From Lingula anatina (Eukaryota > Brachiopoda > Lingulata > Lingulida > Lingulidae): a DNA stretch of 64,000 bases. Numbering within the stretch: the stretch's first letter is position 1; every line of letters starts with the position of its first letter. A program made the position numbers and the translations under genes. The stretch is taken from contig NW_019775391.1 in assembly GCF_001039355.2 (NCBI RefSeq), positions 888,169 to 952,168 on the forward strand, in the 5' to 3' direction. Positions 21,838-35,500 of the stretch are shown piece after piece. Under the pieces are notes generated by a model. That model was not told the origin of the DNA and made no database searches. It saw only the letters and a list, made by a program, of their open reading frames with translations.

Positions 21838-24572
21838 ATATTATATTTTATAAGTAATATGTTACAGTTTACAGAAAATGACTCCTCATTTCTTTCATAC
21901 ATAATAATAATAATAGTAACAAATAACATAAGGTTCAGATACATTCAAAAATTCATTCAGTCCATTTCAACAACTTAGATAACTGCAGTTTGGTTCTCAA
22001 TTGAAATTTTAAGAAAAATAATGTGAAAAATACAACAAATATTGCTAGTTGTCAAACTAATGAAAAGCATCAGGTCGATCTAAAAAGTTCTAAAGCAGAT
22101 AAATACTGGGACTGCATGCCTTTTCTTATTATGTTAAATTTAAGGGATATATAAACCAGATCAGGTCTTGCTACAATTTTACAAAGTGAGATTCTTCCAT
22201 CTAATGAAAAAGTCCTGAAAGGAAACGTACAATTATAAGAGTTATCATACTGTTTTAACTGGTATAAACATCCATTCATACAAAAAAAAAAAAAAAGAAA
22301 AAATTGCAATGATTTTTGAAGAAAAATTTTGGAAAATAATGTCCAATTTTACAAAGGTGAAATAACACTAGAATGGTAGGATTCTGTATTGCTGACCTAT
22401 TTACAATTTTTAAAAAATGTCCTCTAACCCATATAATATCATTTAATATGATAGGACTTCATGTGAGATTACTGTAACTGTCCAAAAATTTGCTGGTAGA
22501 ACTAACTCGAGTTGAAAATAATATTCTTGTGAGAACACTTTTGGATTCAACACTTACAACTATGGAACAAATTTAACTAAAGGGAGTGGTTATTTTCTAC
22601 AAAACATATAAAGGATATATATAAAAATATAAAAAATAAGTATGTTTCAAAATCTCCAGATGCTCATCACTGCAAGTTTTACTCTGAAGAAGGTTATTAT
22701 TGCAGCATGTCTGGCAAGTTTTAGGCTTATGTATTTCTTTATGTTGTTGACTGAAAAGAAAACTTGCCCAAATGTTCAACAACTTGCAATGCCTTTACTC
22801 AGCCGAAAGCAATTTTCTTTACTCCCAGATACGTGGCAAACTGCCATCTTTCTTAGCATGTCCCCTCCTCCCCCCTCTTATTATATATTGCACCAGCAAA
22901 TAAGAAAGGAAAAAAACTACAGAAGGACCCTTAAACCCCCAAATCTGGCAATACTTTGTTCTGGGCACCCTCACTTCATACATTTATATGATCAAAATTT
23001 ACAAAGTTAATGTTGAGCTCATTAATAAAAACTAATGTCAGTTAGTCAGTTAGAAGAGTTACCCTCTTCTATAGCACCATTTTTATATGCAAATTGAGTT
23101 GCCCAAATCCAGGACTGTCAAACACACACACACAAACAAAACACTAACGCTATCTATAATTTCCTCAGTAACAAGTAAGTGCACTGCATTTCTTGTTGAT
23201 GTCTAGACCGATTTCTGTACACCCTCTATATAATTAAAACATTTGAACTGACAGGGAGAACATCTGTGACATTTCAACAGGTGGGGTTCCAACTGATACT
23301 CCAATAGTGCTTCTTCAAACTAATTCTCCCACCTTTGACAAAAAATGACAAATTAATTATTTATGTTACTACAGATCACATCCTCTTAAAAATAATGATA
23401 TAAATAAAATCTAAAAATTAAAGCATTCTAACAATAGTACTGGTACTAAACATTGTAAGAAAATGAAGATGCCATTTCTTTTTGGTGGGAGAGGTGCATT
23501 TTAGGCAGTAAATAAATACCCCATTCAATAAACAGTGTTCTGAAGTTTCTTCTCACCCTTGCATAGAAAATGGCCATAAGATATAACTGGCAAAACTAGT
23601 GAATTAATAAAATCCTAATCTACAGTGATGCTAGCATGTTAATCTCATTGTCATACTGATTTCCATTATTATCTATTATATACATATATTTATATGTATA
23701 TGTATATATCTGTGTCATCTCTGTTCTTCTTGAAATAAGTGGAGAACAGCACTTGTCTATTTACATGCACATGCTTTTGTCTTTAAAGTGCAAAGAATAC
23801 ACACTTTTCATAACGCTTCAGTCATATCATACAAAGGTTGATACAATCTCGTCAACCACTGCTATATTATTCATTCACTCATACTCAGCACGGAATCCAT
23901 ATATTGGCTAATATACTGCTTCAGTCCTTCTGACACTTATCTCAAGTTAAAATACTGAAGGAACTTCTTTCATAATAATGATAATAAATTACTTCAATCT
24001 TTACATGGTACCTGGGCTATAGAAGGCGATGTCTCAAAACAATGGACAAACCATCTAGTTGCTTGTAAAGGCAGCTTATGTTAATCTCATTACAAGGTGA
24101 AACAATGCATCTCAACAGAAACAAATTTTCTATCAAACAGAAACTACCAAAAATGCTGCCAGTGAAATGAAGGTAATCATTTACAGAAACATCCTAAAAA
24201 GTTGATTATAGAAAATGTAATATATGCAGGTTTAATACTGTCGAATCTTTTATAATTATAACTATTATCATTTGTTTATATAAACAACCACAAAGAAATG
24301 TTTGATCAGCAGGTTATAAAATAGAAAGCAATCTAACTTGACAAATGCTCAGATGCAAATTGTGACTATTTACATAAATACTTCTTAATATTATGCTTAA
24401 ATTCTGAGCATTAAATAATCATTAGTCAAACTAGAAAAGATCTAGTTAACATACATATCCATAAACAAACTAATATATCTATATGTATGTACATATACAT
24501 TTTCTATGCATGCATCTGCCCGATCTTTAAACTACTTGGTTCTATGTACATTATTGGACTAGTGGTTGCTTC
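21838..24572 (-). other. Likely long 3' UTR of the FERM gene
   Basis: About 2.7 kb without coding signal, AT-rich with poly-A and poly-T tracts, between the FERM stop codon and the opposed polyadenylation signals. Treating it as UTR is an inference from the absence of another gene and the tail-to-tail layout. Confidence 0.45.
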
Positions 24573-25169
24573 TTAGGCAAGACCATATGCTGAAGTGTGA
24601 GCCAGCTGCTCCGAGCTAGACGAGTTCAGACCTCCGCTGCTCAGTTTCATTGGAAAAATTTGCCGCTGGGGCTGTGTCCCTCTCACCGGGGTGTCTTGGC
24701 GCGGTGTGCTGTACGACGTCATGACAGCAGACGAGGGCTCCGTCAGCAGTTTATAGTCTGCACATTTCATCTGGAAACACTGGCCATGCATTCCGCACTC
24801 CTGCATTTTCCGAAAAGCTTGCAGTTGTTTGTCCAGGTCGAAAGTCTCACTATGCCAACTAATAGGGCGGGCAGGAGACGGGGCCAGAAACTGAGGCTCA
24901 CTATTAATGGCGTAACTGGCAGACAACCTCTTAGGGTCAGGGCCGTGATAGTGTTGGTGGGCCGAGGGGTTCAGGATGTCGCTACAGCTACCATGGCAGC
25001 TACAGTTTCCGCTTCTGCTGTTTGGCACCAGGGATTTGTCATTGCATAGTGCTTTGAGGAGAGGCAGCGACATGTGGTCAATCTGCTCACGGATTTGGTC
25101 GATGTCTGGATGCTGGGCCCCTTCTTCCCCTTCGGCAGTGTCATCATCTTCCTGGACTATCTCTGGGAT
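24573..25169 (-). CDS. FRMD6: C-terminal exon of the FERM protein (residues 1086-1283)
   Basis: It starts [17 protein letters not shown] (acidic), then has an amphipathic stretch [17 protein letters not shown], a Cys-rich [12 protein letters not shown] segment, the helical [20 protein letters not shown] segment, and ends YGLA-stop (TAA at 24575-24573). These segments are less repetitive than the preceding exon and may be conserved functional modules. I do not recognise a named domain. Confidence 0.85.
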   Translation of the reverse strand: MPEIVQEDDDTAEGEEGAQHPDIDQIREQIDHMSLPLLKALCNDKSLVPNSRSGNCSCHGSCSDILNPSAHQHYHGPDPKRLSASYAINSEPQFLAPSPARPISWHSETFDLDKQLQAFRKMQECGMHGQCFQMKCADYKLLTEPSSAVMTSYSTPRQDTPVRGTQPQRQIFPMKLSSGGLNSSSSEQLAHTSAYGLA

Positions 25170-25756
25170 CTGGAAGAACACAAACAAAACGTTACAGTAA
25201 CCAACTGGAGGTGAAAGTAAAATTGGGGATAAAAACCCGATATACATCACAAACAAGATCAAGCCTGCTCATTTACACCAGAGGCTGCCTCAGTGGTGGC
25301 CTACTTTGAACCAAAATAAAAGCAGCCCACTTGAAATCTTAAACCCATACTTTATGACAAGACAGAAATGGATTTTCTGTGGACCATTATGATTTTATCT
25401 AATAATGAAGAAGACTACCATTTAGAAATACATTCGAACTGGAGTTCATTTGTAAAACTGGTCTTAATGGTGGAAAAAAATTTACACCTGGGCAGCAAGT
25501 AAAAACTGACTAGACGCCAAAATATGTAGGAAATTGGATCAGGATTAGACAGAAAACAATCTCTTCCCAAAAGTTCTTACACAAATATTAATCAGCTTTT
25601 CTTAAGCCAATAATTAGTAATTTTCAATTTTCCTAAAATTTAAAAGTACTTACACCCAGTTTCTTTTCTGAAGCAGTAGCTTGTTTTGCTCTGTTTACTG
25701 CACCAAGCTGCTGCTGTTGTTGCTGCTGTTTTTTCTGCTGCTGCAATGATGTCAAA

Positions 25757-25788
<32 letters not shown>

Positions 25789-28700
25789 TTGTCCATTCCC
25801 AGGCATCATCTGTTGCCTATTCCCCTGTGGCAGCCTATCAGATGGGCTCTGCTGTTGCCGCCCTGGTTGTTGCACAGCCTGCTGCTGAGTTTTTGGCTTT
25901 GATACCGTAGGCAATTTCTGCTGTGTGACTCCTCCAGGGGCTAGGTTGTTCAGCATACTGGCAGGACCTTGATGGCTTGAAAGTTGCTGTTCTCCCACAT
26001 GGCTCTGTGGCATGCCTGCATAAGGTCCATTGGACTGGGTAGGAGTGGCAGTCACCATCCTATGGCTCCCTAAAGCAGCACCCAATGGGCCTCTGGGCAA
26101 TAGATTTCCACTGTAACCGCCTGTAGCAGGACCAGCATTGGCAGCACCCATAGTATTACCATTCCCACTGCCAATGACATTATATGAATGCCCCATTGGT
26201 TCTCCAGGCACAGTAGCATATTGCTTTGATACCCCACGTGGGCTGGCAGCAGTAGTGTGATCATTGGCAGTGTTGGAGGCATATGTGGCAGTGACCCCAC
26301 CAACTGGCCCTGCTGGCACTGTGGCATACTGCCTGGGCACCCGGCCCTGGTGGGGGGCCTCCTCAGGACCTGTGGCAAACTGCTTGATGTTATTGTTCCC
26401 TGGTACTGTGGCATAGTGTTTTGTGACAACAGGCCTGCTGTGCGCCACACCACTGGCAATACTCACTGGCTTTACAGAAAGGGCTGGGTTGGCCGACAGA
26501 GTGTACTGGGTATCCGGGGAGACAGTCACCGTTTTCTGTTCCATTACTTCACTGTAGCTGGGGAGATTGTTGTTCATGTGTCCATAGTCCACAGGCATGT
26601 AGTAGCTGGACATCTCCATGTTGGCAGGATGGGTGGCATAATAATACTGAGCTTTCTGAATTGCATCACTGGTCATTCCAGGATGACCTTGGACTTGGCC
26701 CACTGGATGACCTTGGACTTGACCCACAGGATGACCTTGAACTTGACCCATTTGATGGCCTTGACCCATAAGATGACCCTGACCTATTCCATTCACGTAA
26801 AACTGATTACCCTGATGGTTTTGCTGGCCTTGAACCTGGTGGTAATTCAACTGACCAGGATCTACATGTTGGACTATTTGAGTTTTATCAGCTTCGTGGC
26901 AGGGAAGATTTTCATACAAATGTTCCTGTCCATCATACCCATGTGAAGATGGTGACGAGGCAGTAAGTGTCGTCACAGTCCTCTGTTCCAGCACAGGGGC
27001 ACTGGCAAATGTGACACTCTTCTGACTTCTTCCACTACTGTTTCTGGAGCTGGCCCCGCCCTGTGACGATGGCAAGGTTTCAGTTTGTAGGATTCCTTTA
27101 CCAACACCAGCTCTGCTATTACCCTGCTCCCCTTCCCAACGTCCAGATCCTTGCCCTGACTGATCTCTTTTGGCACTTTGCAATAAAGCAGAAGAGGAAG
27201 GAGGAGGAGGAAGAGGAGGAGGAAGAGGAGGAGGGGACTCCCTATGTACATCAACAGCAGTGTTTCCTTGCACAGAGGCATTGGCAACAGTAGGGGTGGG
27301 GGTGCGGGTACTAATGGACGTAGTTGCAGAACTTCCTGAGCCACCAGGATGAGAACTAATGGGCACCTGTTGGCTAGTGACCACTGGTATTTCTGCTATA
27401 CTGCTGGGATGAACACCGCAGTTGGTTGTGGCAGCACCTGTCCTATTGGGCTGCCCAGCCTGACTGACCAAAGGTACAGGTGCCCCATGTTCTGGACTGA
27501 CCGGCACCGAGTAACCTCGTCCACTGTCACCTGACATTAACTGGAGCAGTCTGAGCCCTGAGAAAGATAGGTAATACTTATTGTCATCTACGCCTGTGAA
27601 AATAGTGCACTTTCCCCATATTTTCTCCATGATAATCATAATCACAATGATATATTTGTTATAAACATCTTCATATCATTTCTTGATTAAAGCAATATAA
27701 ATTCAAGCAAATATTATCTTTGATTTATTTTGATTAAATGAACCTGTAAAAAGTTATTTATACAGAGCTGCAAAAATTATATTGTCATCATTTAAAATTC
27801 CTCTATTCTTTGGTTGATATCAACATTAGATTTACTCTAGCATGCATATTTAGCCAAATACCAAACATATTAACTGGCTGAGGAAAATTCAAAATATTTC
27901 GGTCTGTGCCAAATTCATTATTAATCCGACTCGATTGTTGAATTTGGCTTAAAATTATTATTTGGCCAAATATTTATCCTAGACTGAGCCAAGCAGTAAC
28001 TGTGCCAATTCTTACTTCTTCCGGATTCCTTGGATGCTATGGAGGAGGAACATGCCAAGCTGTCAATACTGGAGTGCGACTTCAAGTAGGAGTCCCTCTT
28101 GGAGGAGTCTGGGGCATTTTCACCCTCACGGTCCTCAACTGAAAAATATTTAACATATTGCAGTCTTTAAAAAGTTAACAATCATCAGCATTATTTTTAA
28201 TATCAGTTACTTAGTTTGTTTAAATGTCCCAGATCCTAACTTTATTTGCATGCTGGCACAGGTGAACTACTGTGATATTTTCAGTGAGGCTTGCCTTAGA
28301 CGGAAATTTGGTTTACAATTAATCAGTGGGAAACTTTGTCAAAGTCCAACATAAACTGAATACCTCCCTGTACTTGTCTTTATTTTCAATCACAGACCTT
28401 ACTGCCCATAAAAGGTTTGTTGGAAAAGCACATTTTATAGTCTCTAGCATACTAAAGAAGAGGCAAAATTCCATAGTCATAAGTCTTTGTGGTTTCTGAG
28501 AATTAGAGGTAACAAAGTTTTGGGTGCAGTGGAGTTAAGGATGCAGTGGCTTCCAGTACATACAGTGATGAGACAATGAACAACTCTGGCCATATACCCA
28601 TGGACTTTCTTCATTCCATTTCTGAACATACAATGCTTTGAAGATGGCACTGCGTTCTCCCCATGTGTATATATTATATCAACAGGATGAATTAGAATCT

Positions 28701-29460
28701 TAACAATCTGAATACATACCTTCACTGTCATCAAAGCTGATGTGCATCTTGTCGCTGACAATGCCAGAGGTCGTGTTGGAGCTGGTGTTGCTGATCACCG
28801 AGATTCTGGGGTCGCCCTTCTTTGGCAGTGTGGTGATGTTCTGGAGGGACATGTTACTGCTGATAGAGGCCTGCTCTTGTTCCCATGCCAAGTCTGAAGT
28901 ATCGCTATAGATGTAGGACTCGCGGTAACTTCTGCGTTTATCTGAAAATATTGAGGAATACATTTTAGTGCCCATAATTACAGGGAAAATTTTTATACAA
29001 ATACATACAAACACGTGATGATGGAAGATTTGGTATTTTTTTCTAGATCAAATATAAATAAGTTCAGCATTTGGCCATAAATTAAAGGAAAAAATAAATT
29101 ACACAATATAATTCAAGTGTTTTAAGTTCAAACTGTTTTAGGTTCAATAAACTAGTTCCCTTGGCCTGCATTTAATTAAGAAATAAAAAGCGAAGTAAGT
29201 TTGGTGTTTAAATCCCACCTTCAGCCTCCAGGTGTTGTATTTCGGCCAGTTTGGGCTGTATTGCCATTTGGAACATATGTGTGCTGCGACACAGCTGTAA
29301 CAGGTACTTGGAGCGCTCATCGCTGCCAGTGTAGTAGGTGAACTTTCTCTGGTCTGGCACACCCACAGCACGAATCTCAAACTTCTTTTTCTGAAATAAA
29401 TCACAGGCAAGATGGTATTAAAACTGTGATTATTGCACAATACTAGAAAGACGGGTTTAA

Positions 29461-29548
<88 letters not shown>

Positions 29549-32500
29549 TGTACGCAATAACCCTTCCCACCAAGGTGTGCTTTTCATACCTTTTTGTGAC
29601 CTAGTTTTTTCAAAACAATTTTCCTTGTAAAACCTTTCCCTCGCTTTCTTTTAGAAGTACACTTGACACTTAAACCCAATGACTTATCTTGCAAAACGAG
29701 TTTAGGGTAGACAAGCATATTCAAGTTTTGCCATAAAATCAGCATTCCATTTCCTCAAATTTTCTTACTTCCCGGTCTAGCTGTAAGTTGCCCAATTTCA
29801 CATAATTTTAATGGCCATTACGTGCTTGTGGTTATTTATTAACTACCTGCTTGCAAAATGCATGAACAAGCCACTTTTTCAACATTTCTTGTACATTCTT
29901 GTACAAAAGAAAAACAATTTTGACTCATGAACAGAAAGAAAAGATGGATAATCAAATTTTTTTCAATCATCACAGACAGTGGCTGACTTAATAAGCTTAT
30001 TCTTGGGAACACGCATCAAAAATCAAATATCGTCTGCTTGAGAGAAAAAAAAAAGAGAAAACTCTAGTTCAGCATACTGCAGTCTTAGCAGTGAAGCATT
30101 TTATCATTTTACTTATATGCTATAAACCCCGAATTGGAAGTCTTCCAGTTCACTCAGACAAACTGGGAATGCCAAATATATTATTTATCCCCCAAAGACT
30201 GCAGGCTAATTCTGGAGTTACGTGATGCAATAAATTGGGTTTCCATATCAATATCGAATGTCGTCTGCTTTTTTGAACTCAGGCTCAGCACTCAGCAGTC
30301 TTTTCAGGAAATTTATTTGTGTTATTTTCCTTCTGCGTAATGGTGCACTGCTGAGGTTAACCTCAGAATGTCGCCACCCTGCAGGGTCTGACTACCGTTT
30401 CACAGGAGCTGTTGGAAAAATGAACCAATATCTGCCCCAATGAGGAAAGAGAACAGACAACATTATATTTTTTTTCTGACAGAAAGGGATGGCCCATGTG
30501 TATGCTCTCCAGACAGGAGTTCAGACCTTAGTGAACAATGCACTAGCCGAGGCGCTGGAAGACATTTTTGTGGTCTTTGAAAGATATGAATCCCAGACAA
30601 GTACATTTTTCAAAAAAATAAATAAATAAAATATATATATATATAAATAAAATAAATAAATAATAAAAATAATCAAATAAAAGGGGGGAAATAAATAGGA
30701 GACCAAAGAGCCTTAAGAACGATTTCTTCTGAAACACCGAATTGCACAGTCATGTTATATCATTTTACTTCTGATGCAGACGACTATGTTTGCACGACCT
30801 TTCTTTGTTAACCCCAGTGCTTCTAAATATTTAGTCACCTGGGTTACATCCACAAAGTCAGCTATATACTAAGCACTTTCTTTCCCCACAACCCTAGTTC
30901 ATTTACTTGAACTGGCTAGTAATATTTCTGTTCTCCTATCTCAGGTCAAAATATCCCTAGTCTCATGTAGTAAGAAAAAAAAATTCCATCAATTAGATTT
31001 AACGGTGAGCCCAAGTCTGATCCCATATAACACACAATGCTGATCTTGACGCTAGAATCCACCACAAAAATTCCCACACAAAATAAATTAAAAGGGTGTG
31101 CTTTTTTTCTGCACACATGTTCCAGTGGCCCTGTTCTATGGCCAACAACAGAAAGTGATTAGTTTATGGGAACATGGCAATTTGGTCTGATACACCCAAA
31201 ACAGTAGTGAGGCAAACTCAATTAGGCAGAGTTCTGAGCTACACATGACTGTGAGGCTTACAAAATCCGTTGCTATTACAAAGAGAAATTCAACAGACAG
31301 ATTAAGTAACACAAATGTATATTGACACCTCTTCTTTAACAAAATACTCTTCATTGTTGAAAACTGTCATGGAATGGTGCCATATTTTCACGAATGAGTA
31401 ATAATGATATCTTGATCTTAGTAGAAGAAAATCATTATATTTTATTTTTAAAAAAACATTGCCAATTAAACATTGATGTGGTCTATGAATACCGCAAGAG
31501 TTGGCAAACGGTAATTTTATCATTATGTAACAATTGTCCCAGAGTAAGACCAAAGTTTGCCTTTATTTAACATTCCTCCCCCCCGACCCCCATGCTCCTA
31601 ACAGCTGAAAGCTGACCTCGTCTATTTGAGAAGAGCAGAAAAAAATGGCTCCAATTTTAGTTGATATATTGAAGTTAAATAAGAGCCACACACCTGACAT
31701 ACCTGCACATCCCCACCTTGAGAATCAACCTCCGACCATGTTTAGAAAGGTGTGAATTACATGGCTCCAAGATCTAGGCTAATTCACTCAATGCCTTACT
31801 GAGCAGCACTTTTTTCTTGTTCAGCTAGCATGTCTTAAATGTTTCTAAAGCTTGTGATATAAATGATTTTTTTCTAATACTTAAAATGAAAAATGACCTA
31901 TTTTAAAGGTCACAAATAGTTCTTACTTAACACTGAAGGAATTTCCTTTTTCCCTTGCCACTTAGAGTGAAAAATGTAGATTTATGTGCAATAGTTTTTT
32001 TCTGACATATCTATTGTTATAACACACTCCTTTCTTTTGGGGGATTTAAGAAACTTAGAATATATACTTTTTTTTAAAATAATTGGATAGATCATTATAA
32101 GCCAGTCACAGTATTTCTCCCCATTTTTATCAAACCCCCTCCAGTTTAAAACTCCTCAAATCTCAAGAAAATGTAAAAAAAAAAAANNNNNNNNNNNNNN
32201 NNNNNNNNNNNNNNNNNNNNNNNNNNNNNNNNNNNNNNNNNNNNNNNNNNNNNNNNNNNNNNNNNNNNNNNNNNNNNNNNNNNNNNNNNNNNNNNNNNNN
32301 NNNNNNNNNNNNNNNNNNNNNNNNNNNNNNNNNNNNNNNNNNNNNNNNNNNNNNNNNNNNNNNNNNNNNNNNNNNNNNNNNNNNNNNNNNNNNNNNNNNN
32401 NNNNNNNNNNNNNNNNNNNNNNNNNNNNNNNNNNNNNNNNNNNNNNNNNNNNNNNNNNNNNNNNNNNNNNNNNNNNNNNNNNNNNNNNNNNNNNNNNNNN

Positions 32501-35500
32501 NNNNNNNNNNNNNNNNNNNNNNNNNNNNNNNNNNNNNNNNNNNNNNNNNNNNNNNNNNNNNAAAAAAAAAAGCAACTGAACCTCACAAATCAAAATGAAA
32601 AGTGTGAAAAGAAAATGTTTTTCAAACACCTCTGCCTGGTAAGCCATGTCATTCTCATGAACATCTCATTAACATTAACATTGTATGCTTTTTAAAATTT
32701 CAAAGACAGACTTTTTTAGTACAAATATGTCCCTTTACTTGAAAACATAGATTAATATCAAAAGTAACATTTCAATGAGACTCACCTCAAAATAAAGTTT
32801 CCCAATATTAGGCCACTGAAAACTTGTTAACATGCTTTTTAGACCCTTTTCATCTTCCTGTAAATATAAAATACAAACTGTTACTATTTGTCTCATGTTT
32901 CTTTGAGATAAAAACAGCCTATTCATTTTAAAAAAGATGACTTAAGAAATCAAAAACTTAAAAACACCAATCAAAATTTTATTACTCTTGCATTCAATAA
33001 ATTCAATCTCAAGAAGGTCTATTCAGAGTTAGTGCAACAAAAGACAACTATTAACCATTTTACACCAAATGTCATGGTGACACGCAGAAAATTTCTTCAC
33101 CATTTCAAAAATTATTCTATAATTCTCATAGTACAGCATGCAAATTACACATGATCACCTACCTCATAAATTTCAATCCCTTTTGCACAGATACCAAGCC
33201 AAATCGAACCTGGATCTTCATTTTTTCTTTTTTTCAGTCGATAAAAGTGTAAATTGTGTGCTGCGGGTGATACGGAGGATTCTTTGACAAAGTGCAGCTG
33301 AGCTTCGGACTTGGTCATCCCTCGCAGGTCTCGATGGATTGATGGCATGTGTTCTACTATATACTCTAAACCCCTTTTATCCAAGACCTGTGAGCAAATG
33401 CAGAATAATTAATTTAAGAGTCTGAGTTTATAAAATTAAAGGGATAAGAATAACATGAATATAGAAATGTTTTAGTTAATTACGAAGGAGTTAACACTAA
33501 TCTACATACGAGGTAAAATTTATGTTTTTTTATTGTTATGTAGATTAGCATTACTTGGATGCAGGTTATAATATCATCATCAACAACAACACAACATTTT
33601 ACAAAACAGTTAATATCATCATCTTTCTCTATCAGAGCAAATCAAATACTGACCCACGCAGGAAAATATGCCCTCGGGTCAAAATACTGTCCACTGTGTT
33701 TACGTCCCAGAAAGTTCCCAAGATCGGCCTGCAGAGCGTACGAGGCAAGAAGAAAGCACCGCTCCTCTGTACATAGCTGGCAGTAGTGGTTGAAGTTTTC
33801 TCTAAGCTGAAGATAGTAGTGATGACGACATATCCTTTCCCTGTGAAAAATAATTAAAACACATGATAGATTTTTGTACTACAGTGTGGAAGGTATAAGA
33901 GATGACAATATACCCTTTGCCAGTGAAAGAAAAGAAAATACAAGGTACAAAGAATACATTCAATCCACATATCATATACTTTTTAATATTTGGTATAAAG
34001 GACTAAATAATCAAACACCTACCTTAGTAAAAGTTCATGATCTACATAGAATTGCACTTTGAAATACAGTGTGAATGCTGGCTTGCCGCTGCTGTCACAG
34101 CCCTGAGAAAGAAAATTTTCATAAAAAAGAATTCAAACAGAAGAAAAATCAATTACAAGTGAAGTATAATTACTCCCCCTAAATGTGTCCAAACTGATAA
34201 AAGTAAGTCAAGTTAACTTTATATTACAAAAGGAAAAAATCTAATAGTGACCAGAAAGAAGTTGTCATGTTATGGAAATTCCATTTACTTTCACAGCCTT
34301 TGGCAAATAGCATGCCACATTTAACGATTTTTACTATACAAATTACAGCATTAAAAAACCCATCTACTCCTACAAACAACACTTTCAAGCTAAAAGAAAA
34401 ATCCAACCCAGCTTAAACACACAAATTTGCCCAGGTTGGATTTGAAGGTCTGTCAAGTAACAAATAATGTCAAAGATAGCATTGCGGTATGCTATTCACT
34501 ATAGAAAGAAAGAGGGGCAAAATATTTTCCAATTTACAAAACCAATTTTTCTCCTTTTTCAAAGCTGGCAGTATGCGATGCCTTCTTCTCAGTTTCAGAC
34601 AAGCCCGTGAAAGAATGGGTATCTCTTGTATAAATACAAACTCTTTCGAACCCAGTGGCCCTTAACAAACCCACGTTTAATGCTCGGCAGGAGAGGCTGT
34701 GAGATCAGTTTCAATATTTCTATTCAACTCTTAATGAAAACATACACTGATCTGATTGTATCTAAAGGATACTGGGGGAGTTGAGAGAAAAACGATATTA
34801 CATCCATTTCAGCTTGATTAAACTGAGACTCTGTCAAAGTAGAAGTTAAACTTTCTGAATCATTTTCTCAATTGATACTGGGGCTCATTTTGCATTTTAG
34901 AGACCTCAGGTTGAAAACAAGATTCATTTTTCAATAAATCTAGAGTTTACAGTGATCTTACATAAAAAAATGCCATGCATTAGGAAAGAAAAATTATCAG
35001 CTGCCTTGCTGAATCAGTAAATGATGTAGCTGCTACAGCAAAAATGACATTAACATTTATCAAAAATGGGCAGGAAACTTCCACTCTTAACAATGAAATA
35101 TCTCCACAGCACCCAACATCCTAGGTCAAGTTTGACTTTAACTAGAGAACCCCTGAGATGGCAGTGCAACATGTAATCTAATCAACCTGCCATTGTTCTG
35201 CTGAAACAGAACACTTTGAGCCAAGACTGTTCCAGAAGTTTTGTCTTCCTGTGGAGTTAACCTTTGCTTTCCTGTAACCAATAATACAGGGTTATTTACT
35301 GTTCTGCCAATAAAACACTGAGCAATATCTCACCAAAACCAAAAGGAAACTAAATACTCACATTCCCAGACTTCCAGCATTTTGGAGTATATTTGGTTAA
35401 TTTGCACTCGGGGTCTAAGAAATGAAATTCCCCATCTGGAAAATAGAAAATGACTTGATTTACAAACTTTTTTCACATGGCATTTAATTCACAAATGCAC

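Noticed and set aside
26257-26946. 229-codon plus-strand frame opposite the large FERM-gene exon
   Set aside because: It is the antisense shadow of a long low-complexity coding exon, with no splice context or family likeness of its own. The same holds for 24597-25049 and 26070-26459.
29433-29587. Ile-Tyr repeat frames on both strands
   Set aside because: Translation of an (AT)n microsatellite.
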